Shown piece by piece: positions 12,201 to 23,700 of a stretch of DNA of 64,000 nt (position 1 is its first letter; every line of letters begins with the position of its first letter). The notes below the pieces were generated by a model. That model was not told the DNA's origin. It made no database searches and saw nothing but the letters and a program-made list of their open reading frames with translations. Origin of the DNA: Lunularia cruciata (Eukaryota; Streptophyta; Marchantiopsida; Lunulariales; Lunulariaceae); contig OX419762.1 of NCBI GenBank assembly GCA_948567375.1, positions 14,762,001 to 14,826,000 on the forward strand. Reading direction: 5' to 3'. The position numbers and the translations under genes are program-made.

Positions 12201-15200
12201 ATGTCTTTGACATTTCCTAAGGACTGCTTTTGGACGTTAACTTCACACCTGAAAATGAGGTGTTATTTGCTATCCAGGAGAATAAGTTGCTGCTACAACA
12301 AACAAATAACGCCTATCACAGGGATCATTGGAAACAATCATATGCTAAAACAGCTCAGTTAGCTGTGGATGTGGATGTGTTCAACATTTGGTGCTGAAAC
12401 AAGACTTGACATAGACATAGGGTACTAAAATTGGATGTGCGCACATCTACTATACGTGTACAAACGGGAGATTTTGTGTTAGCACTAACCGCTGCATGCG
12501 CCCTGCTTGGTGTTGCAGGCCTCCTCTCGTTCCCGAAGGAGCCTCCGTCCAGTGGGAGGTGGAACTGGTTGACTTCGAGAAAGTGAAGGTCGTTATTAGA
12601 TTCCTTCCTTCCAAGCCAACTAGAGTCCAGCAAGTGCTTCTCGAACCTAATGTCAGACCAGAATATGTATGTATGCAGCTTTCGACCTCAATTATTTCCT
12701 ACTCACATTTATTTCCTTAATCCGTGTGACAGGACTGGACAGGTTTAAATTTCCGACAAATAATGGATGACGCTGAAAAGCAAAAGACCACTGTATGTAA
12801 CTTTCTAAGCTCCCTCGTTGCCTTTCGTGTATCTTGCCACTTACGAGCTTATGCATAAGATGTGTATTCGTATTTATGGTTATCGAAGATTCTCTCACTT
12901 CAACTGGAACCTGGTCTTACGTGTGCAGGGAAACAGGTTATTCAAAGAACGAAAATTTGAGTTAGCAAAGAACAAATATGATCATGTACGTATAGGATGT
13001 GACTTCGCTTTCAGGTTTCTGCCATGCGTAAGGGGTCAAGAAGAGATGTGTGTCAAATCCACGCTTATGTTCTATATGTCAAATGTCAGAGTTAGTCCAG
13101 TCAGACGTGGGTGTGAAACTGGGTTGTTTACAACGGGTTCTCTATTCCGTTACACAATGTTCTGAGGGTGCAATAGTTGAAGACACAATAACAAGCAGAA
13201 GCAGCTTGCTCTAAACTTTCATTTACTTGACGAGGTGGGTAGACCGCCGTTCTAAATGAACGGGCTCTATATCCGTCACTCAAGATGTGCTTGACGAGAA
13301 TGCCTTGTGCAGTGTCGATTGCACCCAAGCAAAAATTGTCAAAATGTCTCATTTACAAGGGCAAGACTGCACATTCATTTAGGAAATTAGTGGGTCAGTC
13401 AGGACATTATACATTAGTACGGGCCGCTCTCGTGATGTCGTGATGGTGTTAGAAGTTCTGAGAGTAGTTGACATGCGGACCATTGTTGTGGTTTTGAGTA
13501 TCACTGGTTTGTCTTGATGATTTCATGGTCGTTTAGGATTTATTGCGATAGCAAGAAAACTTTTAAAGACTAGCATATCTTACATTCTATTTCAACCTTC
13601 CAGATATTAAGAGAGTTCAAGCACGTCAATCCCGATGGCGAACAGGAGGCCACGGAACTCAGCAATGCGCAGGTGCTTTTCTTGAGGTTTAACAATCAGA
13701 CATTCAAGCTTGAAATTTCTCGAAGATGTTTGTCATTTCCACAGCTCTTATCGAACAAATTGTGAAGGCGGAAGTAGGAAGTCTGAACCTTGAAAGGAAA
13801 TTGACTGAAGCACACAGGACAATTAACTTAGTAACTACGCAAGTGCAGATCTCATTACAGCTGAATGTTGCCGCTTGCTGGCAAAAGTTGAAGGATCACG
13901 TCAAGGCGATTGAGGTGTGCAATAAGGTGAGATACTCTGTCGATGCAAGATATGGTGTGTTCCGTACGTTATCTCAAGGTCAGTGCTTGCGGGTACCACG
14001 GTAATGCTTTTTTGCCTTGAATCTGACCTGCATCTGCCAAATAACATTAGGTGCTCGAGGGGAATCCTCACCATGTGAAAGCACTATTTCGCCGCGGAAC
14101 TTCTTACACTGCTTGCAGCGACTTTGAGGAAGCTCGAAACGATTTTAACCAGGTAAAAACCAGTCATCTAAGCATGAGATGGAGACCTTGGCTAATCGGG
14201 AATTGATGGAACTGTGTTTCTTTTGTCCTTGTTCCCTTACTCGCGAACTTAAGTGTTGAACTAGATCAGTCGAATTGGCAGAGTAGTCGTCGAGAGGATA
14301 TGTTTGCTGGATTGCTTGGTTCAATTGCTGCGGATTTTATCACAATCCCTGCATTAAGGATAACAGTTTAACAGATTTTAATAGGTGCTTGATTGTTGAG
14401 GCCTTCGCCCCGGGATTAAAGTGCTGACCAATTGCACTTCGGCTGTTCGTTTCTTTCAGATGATGAAGCTAGACAAGTCTTCAGAGCTAGATGTAAATGC
14501 AGCTTTGTCAAAGCTGAGGAAAGCAGAGCAGGTGAGGTCGACTGAGATCCTGTTGAAAAGCAAGTAATAATTCCCAATGTATAAGATCTAATAAGACTGC
14601 AAGATTTGTGTAACAGCAAATTGTTGTCTAAGCTTTCGATTCTGAAGTAGACGAGAAATTAGATTGGGGGGCCTTGAGAAAGGCAAATTCTGGAATGATG
14701 GGACGTAAGAGGGAGAGATATAGTTAAGCGGAGGCGATTTTTAGATCAATTGGTTTTATACTGGTTCTGGATTTTTTCATGATCTCCAAGTTTTACATGG
14801 TACTAATGTTTATTTGACTTTGCTACATGAAGGGTTCAGTAACTAATATTCCTGAAGGGCGTAGGGGTTGACTGAAACTAAAACTACGGGTAGTTAGCAC
14901 CCGAGAAACTTCTGGTTCTCGACCAAAAGCGGCCATCCTAGTGCTGATTGCTTTGGTTATGCACGTCTTAAAACATTCAGGAAGCGAAGGAGAAGGCGCG
15001 GAAGCAATTCAAGGGGCTGTTTGACAAGAAACCTGGAGCTTTATCGGAGGACATGGAGAAAAAAGAAGTTTCTAAGGAAGATACTTCCAAAGATATCGAA
15101 ACTGTGGAAGAGGACAAGAGCGAAGATAAGAGTGCAGAGAATGTTGGTGAAACGAAGGAAAATAATTACTCCAACTTACGCATGGCAGGATGGACTTTTC

Positions 15201-15238
15201 TCAGACGACTTACTCGAGGGAGATGCTCAATATTATAG
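6290..15238 (+). CDS. PAS1: PASTICCINO1-like FKBP-type peptidyl-prolyl isomerase with TPR repeats
   Basis: Multidomain immunophilin of the FKBP family; Arabidopsis PAS1 acts in growth control and as an ER scaffold for very-long-chain fatty acid elongation. Nineteen phase-consistent exons: 6290-6348, 6655-6815, 6940-7037, 7220-7342, 7515-7547, 7851-7909, 8128-8209, 8638-8799, 9008-9065, 9414-9556, 9735-9832, 12519-12588, 12733-12792, 12929-12985, 13604-13672, 13849-13926, 14051-14152, 14460-14531, 14981-15238. Product about 613 residues (Arabidopsis about 635). FKBP domain 1 about residues 50-147, domain 2 about 160-259, domain 3 about 280-382 (PEGASVQWEVELVDF), then DWTGLNFRQIMDDAE, TPR units about 403-528 (GNRLFKERKFELAKNKY, LQLNVAACWQKL, HVKALFRRGTSY), and an acidic Lys/Glu tail after KQFKGLFDKKPG. 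Start chosen at the ATG of 6290, context acgATGG, open to the first donor. Exon 16 could alternatively begin nearer 13742. The usual C-terminal hydrophobic anchor is not encoded in the last exon. Confidence 0.92.
10230..12440. repeat. Tandem array of ~205-bp repeats inside PAS1-like intron 11
   Basis: The intron 9833-12518 (about 2.7 kb, by far the longest of the gene) is filled by about ten diverged head-to-tail copies. Landmarks recur at about 10293, 10653, 10843, 11060, 11252, 11464, 11680, 11890, 12100 and 12275: GGAGAATAAGTTGTTGCTG, then ACAAATAACGCCTGCCAAGA about 50 bases on, then CTGTGGATGTGGATGTCTTC about 60 bases further, then TAGGGTCCAACATAGGC. Steps run from about 175 to 217 bases; the first step of 360 contains a partial unit. 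Open frames in the array are by-products of the repeat. Confidence 0.9.
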
Positions 15239-16627
15239 TTGAAACGTGGCACAAATAGTGTCTTCGCACCACCTTCTCGTATACTACGTGCCGCCATTAA
15301 AGCTGGAGTTATAGCAAGATATATAGATTTACCTCCACAATGTAATCGGTAGATGAAAGTTGCAGAGACTCTTAACTAGAAGTAAGGAGGAAGTTTTGAC
15401 CAAAAGAAATAACTTTGGCAGCTATGTAAATCTGGGAATGGATCATGGACTTCCCTTTTATAAATATAGCAGTTTTCACCCGCTCTTGTCAGGTCTCGAA
15501 GCTTCCACTTTGCAGACACTGGGACACCTAATCGGTCCCGCTTTGGAATGTGAGTTTTAAATGCTTCAGGTGTGCCACTTTGGTCGCTTCCTCGACATGG
15601 GCCCGGGGTTCCTAACCACCCAATCAGAAGGATTCTATATGTAACTAATTGCCGGGTTCCTCTCATTCATTTACTGATTTCCTTGTTTCATAGAAACACT
15701 TTGAAGTGAGTTCCCTCCTTGGCGTCACGGATTCCTCTCTTCCCTCGCCATCGATATGAATCAGTTCTTGTCCGAACTTTACTCGCTGTTCTGGATGAGA
15801 TTCAAATTACAGATTCATATTGCAGGTTACTACACTGGTTGTTGATCACTCCATCTATCTTTTCTGACGCGCACTAGGCCACTGGACGAACCAAAAGCCA
15901 TCTATACTCAAAGATGAACACGAAAGTCATCAAGTCTGGTAGTTCAAGGGACACACGTTTCTGACAACAAAAGCCTTCACCTCTGTCGATCTTCCAGCTT
16001 GAACCTGAACTGTTGAGCGGAGCAGGTGGCAATCTCATGAAAAATCTAGTTCCTCTCCGAGTATACTGAAAACAGTGATTATTCTCAGTGATACTTGCTC
16101 ATGATCATTCGCTCCATGGACCGGATGATACAGAAGAAATCCTCAATTTTAGCCAACTTGCAGGTTTGTCGCCCATCATGCAACCCTTTCAGCTTCTGTG
16201 CTAGGGTTCTCATATTTCGTTCCCCACAAAGAAATCTAAAGGACGTCCAAAGCCACAACAAATTCAGTATGCTCTTACATCATCTATTAACCGGTGTTCT
16301 TACGCTTTGGATACAGAAAGCACTTTTTTGTACCTGAAGTAGGTACAGTAACTCTGTACGAGTCCAGGAGGAAACGCCAAGTCCGCTGATGAGTAGGCCA
16401 TGAGTCTGTGATCGACAAAGAGTGAGTGATCCAGATGCAGAAGTGTCTATTTCCAGGTGCTCCACGGGGTTTAGGAGAGGGTTAATATATTGACGGATTC
16501 TACCCAGGGGAAAACTTCACGCTCATTTCAATCTATTGGCAAACGGAGTACGTTGCTGAAAGGTTCTGGCATAAGCTGTTCGTTCCTGATTGCTGCAGCT
16601 TCTTCTCAGAATCAACATTGCCGCGAG
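15239..16627. other. PAS1-like 3' UTR and intergenic DNA / upstream region of the sucrose-phosphatase gene
   Basis: I see no gene here. The PAS1-like 3' UTR must begin at 15239 and the sucrose-phosphatase 5' UTR must end at its start codon. No TATA box or cis-element can be assigned with confidence. A further small PAS1 exon coding for a membrane anchor is possible but I could not find one. Confidence 0.45.
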
Positions 16628-19600
16628 ATGTTCATTTGTCGACATCTCAACAGCACGGGGTATGCAGTCCATGGCCTCTCCAGTTCTGCAATTAGGGGAG
16701 CAACCCACAAAGGCTCATCATTCCTGCTTGCTGTAACGAGGACTCCAACACCTGTGCCTCTCATGGCGCTGTCGACGAAAATCTCATGGCCAGTGGGAAA
16801 TGCAGCGCTGTTTCGAACCATATCTGAAAGCCTCCCGGGAATCTCTCTGCAAAGTAGTCAATCGAAGCGGGGAGCTCAGGTAGTGCCTGTCCAAGCTGAA
16901 AGTGGTTCCGTGGAACAAGTGATCACTGCAACTGATGGAATTCATCTCATGATCGTCTCCGATTTGGACTTCACGATGGTAGGACGAATCTTCTTTTCAT
17001 AGTGGTAATCTGGAAAATCTTTAGTCGACCTTCTAGATTGGAACATTAGAAATGTTAGATGACAGAGGCCCTTAAGGCTGTAGTTGCATTGAAATTCAAC
17101 GCCAGTAAATGATCAAGTGGGAGTTCTTTCTTGTGGACTCCTTATTGAAGCAAGAAGATATATAGTCAGAATCGCTGCGTTCTGTTTGGGGGTTCTAAAA
17201 GTTGGGTTCAGTGGTCCCCATGCACAGGTTGACCATAAGGACTCTGAGAATACTGCTCTGTTAAGGTTCAACTCCTTGTGGGCTGCGGACTATGCCCATG
17301 ATTCGCTGTTAGTGTTTTCATCTGGGCGCTCTCCCCATAAATATCAACAACTTCGGAAAGAAGTACCTCTCCTCACTCCCCATGTGGGGATCTTTTCGGT
17401 GGGGACTGAGATACTATATGGAACATCACTGGAGCCTGATGTTGGATGGGAGAATTATCTGAACGAGGGATGGAATCGTGGTCTGGTGGTGGAAGAGGCC
17501 GCGAAGTTTCCAGCTCTAAAGTTCCAGGTCAGTGATGACTACTTAGGTATATATGGGTAAATTGAAACGAGAGACATTCTCGAGAAAGTTGATCTTAGGG
17601 ATTTCTGGTCTGCATACCATTGCAGGAGGATTCTGAACAGCGCCCTCACAAGGTCAGCTTCTTCGTGGAGAAGGATCTTGCCAAGGACATAATTTCGAAG
17701 CTGGAAGAAAGACTGGCAGGCCATGGGGTATGCACCCTTGCTTACGTTGTGGCGTTGTGCGATTGATCTTGGAGTCCTAGATTTCCTCCTGTCCTCGCAG
17801 AACGAGAGGTAAACTGTTTCCAAGTGCAATGATAGACTAAGAAGGTCAATTAGTGCGGAGATAAACATTAGAGCTTTTCTGAAGGTGGGTTTTTGAAGAT
17901 TGTGGACCAAAGTATCACGAGGTGGACGATCTTGGAAAGTACTTTATGGTCCTGATGTTTCGACATTTGCGCGCAAACAGCTGAAGGTGAAGCTGATTTA
18001 CAGTGGAGGTTATGCACTGGATGTGCTTCCGAAAGGAGCAGGGAAAGGTGAAGCTCTTGCGTACCTGCTTCAGCAACTGAAGCAGAAAAAAAGGACACCG
18101 AAAGAAACGTTGGTGTGCGGAGACTCTGGAAACGATGCAGAGCTCTACACTGTGGAAGGTGTGAAAGGAGTAATTGTGAGTAAGTCCATGTGGCGCCATC
18201 TCTGAGCAGTGCCAACCTTCATTACCAACCTTCATTAAGGTTCTTGGCTGCAGTATAACGTCTTTCGCTTGATTTCTCGAGCTAAGGAGGAAATTTTGTA
18301 ATTTTCACGAACCAGCAGGAGAGTTGAGTCGTCCACTCAATATTGCAGGTAGGCAACGCGATGGAGGAGCTTCTTCACTGGTACGAAGGTTTGGACAAGA
18401 AAGAACACATATGCATGGCGACTCAGAGGTGTGCAGGAGGCATTATACAAGCAATAGAGCACTTTTCTCTCGGGTCATACGACATTCCTGCAGACAGGCT
18501 GAAACGTAGCAGTACCACATTCTCCTTCGAAAGTTCGGGTGGAACGCCTACAAGTGGTTCTGCCCAAAGAGAAGTTGTAGAGATGAATACTGCTCTTCTT
18601 CTGTGGGTAAACGGCGAGCTCCCGAACACAGATGCTGCTCACCAGCGTATGCTTGGGGTCCTGGTAAGTGAGAAAAGTAGCTGCTTTGACAGTAGTGGAC
18701 GTTAGAGGGGACATAATGTTGAACTCTTTGTGAATTCATAATCTCCTGAGACACAAGTTTCAAACAAAACCTCAAGCTGGAGTAGAGGAGTACTGTATTT
18801 GTATTTACATGTCGGATGTCGATCTGTTACAGGCAGAAGATGGAACCATGGTGTACCCCTGGGGAGAAGAACGAGTCTTGACAAAGTCAGTACGGGCACA
18901 CCGGGAGAAGCACGGTCTGAAGAAGGATGCCAAACTCCAAGTGTGGATGGATTGCATGAAGGAGCAGAAACTCTCCGAAAATATATTCCTCGTGACTTGG
19001 CACAATTGGCAACAATTGACGAGTAATCTCTCCCCGCACTTTGCCTCATGCATTACTTTTCACGTTAGAAAACAGATTACAAAGCAAAAGTTTTCCTTTC
19101 TACAATCAAAGAACATGGACAGTTCAGTCCATCAGATGAAGAGTTCCTTGAATCTAGGTTCACAATATTTTCCTAAGGGAGCTTGAAGGATAATCACCTG
19201 CTGCAGTTTTTGAGCTCGGTTTAGTATTTTGTCATGCAGCTGGGCAAAACCGGAAAGGCTATTTTGCGACCGCGATTCTTCGCACCAAGGTATTTCGTGC
19301 ACCTTCTGAGTAGAACCTGACTTTTAGAATGACATACCAACCTACAGCTCCCTACTAATATAACGATGAATCTCCTTCATACTTTGCGCCATACTTAAAG
19401 CTTGTGGCCCTTCCCATGACAGAAAAATGGAGCTGGTACGAACTCTCAAACATTATCCAACCTATGTTATCCCCTTCTTCCAGAATCTTTAGGATCAAAA
19501 CACCATTCCTCTGAGAACCTTTCACAAAAGAGACCTCTCTATGTCCACATATTTTTGCACAGATACTAACATCAGCAGAGTTAGGGATGCATTGCAAAGA

Positions 19601-19804
19601 CCTTAAACGCAAACGACCAAGTTTCTCTTCGCATTAAGAATTTATATTTGATGATCCTTTGTCAAAGTGCTGCCTCCAGTTAAAAATCTGAAACTCTTCA
19701 TGTCAGGAAATCATATTTCTCGTCTCTTTTTGTAGGTTGGGAACCCCAATGGGTTGGAGTGGGTGCGTGTCCATGAAACACCTCGTGCACCACCGAGTAC
19801 ATAG
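16628..19804 (+). CDS. SPP: Sucrose-phosphatase (sucrose-6-phosphate phosphohydrolase)
   Basis: Catalyses the last step of sucrose synthesis, releasing phosphate from sucrose 6-phosphate; HAD superfamily, normally cytosolic. Eight phase-consistent exons: 16628-16978, 17228-17527, 17626-17727, 17981-18175, 18349-18663, 18833-19022, 19240-19289, 19736-19804 (TAG). Product about 523 residues from 16628, or 478 from the in-frame ATG at 16763. HAD motif I is DLDFTMVDHKD across the exon 1/2 junction, motif II FSSGRS (family usually STGRS), the lysine loop [11 protein letters not shown], and motif [12 protein letters not shown]. The C-terminal domain follows (YPWGEE, then the small exons encoding [11 protein letters not shown] and [11 protein letters not shown], matching the family end). 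The first 60-100 residues are extra: Ser/Thr/Arg-rich and almost free of acidic residues, like a plastid transit peptide. Which ATG is used is unresolved; no ATG precedes 16628 in that frame after the upstream stop. Confidence 0.93.
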
Positions 19805-20750
19805 TTGTTCATAGACCAAGATGGCCTGTTCATGTTCATAAAGGTTATTTCTTCGTAGACTCCCCACTCAGTCCAATTCAATGCAGATGCAGCATCCGCT
19901 ATGGCGACCAATTCTGATTATTTCAAGACAGGAAATCTAAGACCTGGGCCTGAGATCGGGCCAAAACCAGATCACGGCTTTATTCCTGTCGTTCTCGACA
20001 ATAGCACTACCGACCGTGGAATAAATTCACCTTACTAAGAAATGAAGCATTTCATTGCCTAGTGACGCGATCTCATCGTTCTGTAGTTTTTACATTTGTA
20101 TATATGAGTACTGGAGCAGAAGCCTTTCGAAGAATGGAGAATTCCACTTACAGTTGTATATAATGTCTTTGTATAGTCATTGCTTTTGATCATTAAAAGA
20201 TCTGCAATTGGTGATGTTTTGTGGATAGCCAACAGTGATCCTGTTCCTCAAGTAGAGACCATGACCAGGTCTCACATTAATAATCACTCGTGAGTGAGTA
20301 CAAATATAGAACCTTTTCATCGTTATACGAATCGACTAAACTGCAGTGACATGTACGATCTAGGCGATCAGAAGCAGTGGAAAAAGAGAAACAGAAGTAA
20401 AACATGGCCGGAAAATTCCAACTCCCTCCTTGACTCCATCTGCCTCTTTACCAATGTGTGTAAGAATAAATTACCTCACTCCTCTTGAAAAGCTTTGGCA
20501 AATTTGTTCTATCACTGTCAAAACTACTTTGATTGAATACCGCATCTATGATAGCCAATTAACTATCCTTCTAATTCCCTAAAAGTACAATTCTAAAGAA
20601 TCCCTGTGAGAATCCCCTCAGCAGGAGAGGTCAAACGGTCCTTGCTCGTCAAACCCTACTGAACCTTGTAAAGATCCTGCCCGGACCAGAATGTACAACT
20701 CTACTTTGCAAAATCGACATAATACCTTCCCTAAACGAAGAAAAACCTGA
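19805..20750. other. Shared 3' region between convergent SPP and the small - strand gene
   Basis: No coding region recognised. It should hold the 3' UTR of the sucrose-phosphatase gene (+) and that of the small gene on the - strand, since the two genes converge. An ATTAAA-like signal lies near 20193, which could serve SPP polyadenylation; this is a guess from sequence only. Confidence 0.4.
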
Positions 20751-21236
20751 TCATTGATTTGTTCTAGGTCGTCTGTTTCTATGCCTTGAGATCCTTGGAA
20801 TCGGTTCCCTCTCAACAATATCAGGTATCAAATTGGCTTGAATGCGAGGACCGCTTAAGAAGACGTATGCAAACAACGACATGGTGGCCAGAAATGACAG
20901 CTTCCATAGCATTCCAACTCCCCTTGCTGTTCCCCCTCGTCTTACCTCCTCACCACCGGAGTCTTCCGTCTCTCCCTCACCAGATACATCTTCTGTCACT
21001 CTACTCATCAATTTCTTTACCTCCGACCGCACCCTTGCACCAATGCTACGAGGAATCCCTTGCCGCATCCTGGCTTCTTGCTCCCGCCGTTGCTGCTCTC
21101 GTCTCCACTCAATAGTCCGTCTCCTCTCCAGACTGCGTCTTCTCTCTTCCAAACTGTTATTAGTCCGTCCATTTTGACTACTGCTAGAATTATTGTTGTT
21201 GTCTAGCTGGGAGTTGGAGGTCCCTCTATCATTCAT
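20751..21236 (-). CDS. Uncharacterised small protein with one C-terminal membrane segment
   Basis: Open frame read from an ATG at 21236 down to the stop at 20751, about 161 residues (the frame is open a little further upstream but without an ATG). I do not recognise a family. Order of features: a low-complexity Asn/Ser-rich start, a long Arg/Glu/Gln-rich charged stretch likely to be helical (ERRRSLERRRTIEWRREQQR), a segment RSEVKKLMSRVTED, an acidic/Gly stretch, one hydrophobic span (about residues 114-134, WKLSFLATMSLFAYVFLSG) and a basic tail. This order suggests a single-pass membrane protein with the charged part on one side. Base composition resembles the neighbouring genes rather than the transposon region. 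There may be an upstream non-coding or coding exon between 21300 and 21600, where acceptor-like CAG sites occur, but no exon could be joined with confidence. Confidence 0.5.
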   Translation of the reverse strand: MNDRGTSNSQLDNNNNSSSSQNGRTNNSLEERRRSLERRRTIEWRREQQRREQEARMRQGIPRSIGARVRSEVKKLMSRVTEDVSGEGETEDSGGEEVRRGGTARGVGMLWKLSFLATMSLFAYVFLSGPRIQANLIPDIVEREPIPRISRHRNRRPRTNQ

Positions 21237-22640
21237 GATTCTAACCTCAAGCGCAGGGAGGTAGGGACCAATGCCTGTCACAAACACATCTGCAGAATTG
21301 CGCAAATTCGCTTCTCAATACAATAACAACTGCTGATTTGCACAAATTCTCAGATACAAGTTCGAAGCAGTTCCAATACAGTCAATCTTTGACAATTCTT
21401 TGCCATCCTTTTGCGCCGTGAGATCAAATAGCGAGCCAGACAATGAACTCGAAGGATCCATGGAAGCGGAAGACCAAAATGACATTCTCCCAAAAGCCAA
21501 AAGTTCCAACATGGCAGCTAAACAATCACTCTCTCTAACGAATTGTTCCGACAGTACAATCCGGCACCACGAGACACGAAATTGAACGACAAATTCCACA
21601 TGAACACAGAAATCAGCCCATTAATTCCATCCGAGCTATGGAAGCGAGTGAAAGAGAATGATTCTATCCACAAATCATTTGCATCAACTGGCGTCATGAT
21701 AACCTAAACACCATGCTTACTTACCTCGATGCGGAAGAAATTACACGACAAAGTCTGAGCTCTTGGGATCTTCTCTTTTCACGCAAAGTAGGCAGCAGCT
21801 TTCTTTTCGTCCCGCAACCACCGAAGACGTCCGTGGGCAGCAGATTCTGTGAATCATGCTCATCCTTCACGCCCAGAATACTCTGATTACGATAAGTCTG
21901 GGATTATCCTGCCGTGAGCATGATTAGACGGTCATGAATCTTCATGTTTACAAGCGGGTTTATCAGCGTACGTTGTTTCTTGGGTGCCACGCCAATCGCT
22001 TGTCGAGATGCCACGTGTCTTGTATTTTCGTATACTAGGAATGTAGCTTCTCAGCAACCGTACGAGACCCGGCAAAGGTAAGGGAGTGACACGTCATATT
22101 GATTTCATGCCCTGAGTGAGTTGAGGGGGCAAAGAGACCCGAGTTAGCAGCTTTTCATTTATCTTGCATCGCGTGTTAACTGTAATACGCCAGTTACTAA
22201 CTACATAATTAATTATGTCACTCTAATCCACGGAGAACACGAGATTCAAATACAGATGATCGTGCCGAGGCAAAATGTAAATAAACTAATCGACATATTC
22301 ATCATGCAAAATATTTTATTTGCGATCTGCATTAACTCTCACCTCGTTTCACGCAATATTGTCTGTTCACTTTTTTTCTTTCTCTCCTCTTGCCTTCAAG
22401 CAATAGTATGAACTTTCTCTCTTCTCGTTTCGAGCAATGGAATCGTCTTTGAGACTTGATGACGAGAGCTTACTCAAGGAGCCCATAAGCTGGTGTTGTG
22501 TGCAGGTCTGGACCTTACAATTACCTATGTGTAGGAAGAAGAAGCAAAAGCAACCGCAATGGCTTATGCTCAAGGAAGATATTTTTCATTAGTTACTAAA
22601 CATGCAATATGCAATCATTTACAAGCATGCGTGCAGGTTG
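21237..22640. other. Upstream region of the small - strand gene and edge of the gene island
   Basis: No gene assigned. A - strand open frame at 21315-21461 (from an internal ATG) might be a 5' exon or leader of the small gene but cannot be joined in phase with a normal-sized intron. Base composition falls from gene-like to AT-rich, CG-poor at about 22.1-22.4 kb, which marks the transition into repeat DNA. Confidence 0.4.
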
Positions 22641-22780
22641 GAGGTCCTAGTTGCTGCTCAAAAGCACCTTAGAATGAAAGAGGTGAAGGTGGAAGTCATG
22701 AAGCAATATGATGAACATTTACGTCCATGTGAATTCAAAGAAATCTGATTAGGAAGAGTTACCCATTCAACAACCAAGAT

Positions 22781-23700
22781 GTGAAAGATATGATTCATAT
22801 AGGGAAAAAAGGGAGTTTGCTTGTCCAAAAGTTACTCCAAACTTTGAGTGAGAATGAGGTTGACCACAAGAGACTTGCAAAGCCAGGGTCATGGGAAATC
22901 ACACATTTATTTATATTTCCCAAACAATTCCAAGATCTTGTGGAGCACTTTCAGCAAGTCATCTTGATGGATTGCACTTATAAGACAAATAAATTTTGCA
23001 TGCCCCTCCTCCGCATGATTGGCTTCACGAGCACATACCATTCTTCCACTATAACGTTATGTTTTATGGAAAGGGAGACAAATGAAAATTATCAATTTCC
23101 TTGGAAAAGCTTTCAAAATGCATCCATGCAAATTCTATATTTGTCATTGATACTGATTCTGCACTTATTGCTGTGCATGGTCAAGTATATCCTACCTATG
23201 TTCCTCTCTTGTGTATATGGCATATTTAGCAAAATATCTTAATGAAATGTTGGCACTGATTCGGGAAGAAATGAGAAGCAATGGAACAATTTCATCACTT
23301 GATGGAATAATCTGATTAGTGCCACCCAAAGTGAGGAAGAACTTGAGGAAAAATGTGCCAAATTAAGGAATCACTAATTGCAGAAGATACAAGGACTATG
23401 GATTGTGTTGATAGGGATGATCTGAAGGAGATTACTAAAGTAATAAATAGAAATGGGAGGAGATAGATATGAGACATGCCTTCAATTATTGATTATTTGG
23501 AGAAAAACAAGATTCCTTTACATGAGAAATTTGCTACTCTGTGGACTAATAAACATTTGCATTTTAGAATGACATCAACATCATGCAACAAGATTGCACA
23601 TTGAAGACTCATCCAAGAATTTTTAGGAGCTGACTGTGGCAAACATGATTTATGGGAGGAGTATAAAAAAACTCGTTGAGCCTTGGTTTAGCTATTGCAT
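22781..23700 (+). pseudogene. MULE/FAR1-type transposase relic (Mutator superfamily), family 1
   Basis: DNA transposon remnant. The open stretch 22781-23242 encodes typical MULE transposase core sequence: FPKQFQDLVEHFQQVILMDC followed by TYKTNKFCMPLLRMIGFTST (the catalytic-domain LMDCTYKTN block). About 23130 the frame shifts: the next conserved piece, reading VIDTDSALIAVHGQVYP then LLCIWHI, continues in another frame. Further downstream, frames broken by stops still show the family-typical region with a YLEK...KFATLWTNKHLHF-like segment near 23500-23570. Frameshifts and stops show it is dead. No terminal inverted repeats were found. Confidence 0.75.

Noticed and set aside
10230..12440. Possible CRISPR array from regular repeat spacing
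   Set aside because: Units are ~205 bp, diverged and contiguous, without short identical repeats and unique spacers, in a plant gene intron.
16490..16627. SPP start at 16490
   Set aside because: The open frame begins there with TTG, not ATG; the first in-frame ATG is 16628.
18833..19186. SPP last exon read straight through to the TGA at 19186
   Set aside because: A donor at 19023 and two small downstream exons (19240-19289 and 19736-19804) restore the family-typical C terminus in correct phase; the read-through tail has no family match.
19711..19911. - strand open frame opposite the SPP end
   Set aside because: It is antisense to the last SPP exon, which fits the family on the + strand.
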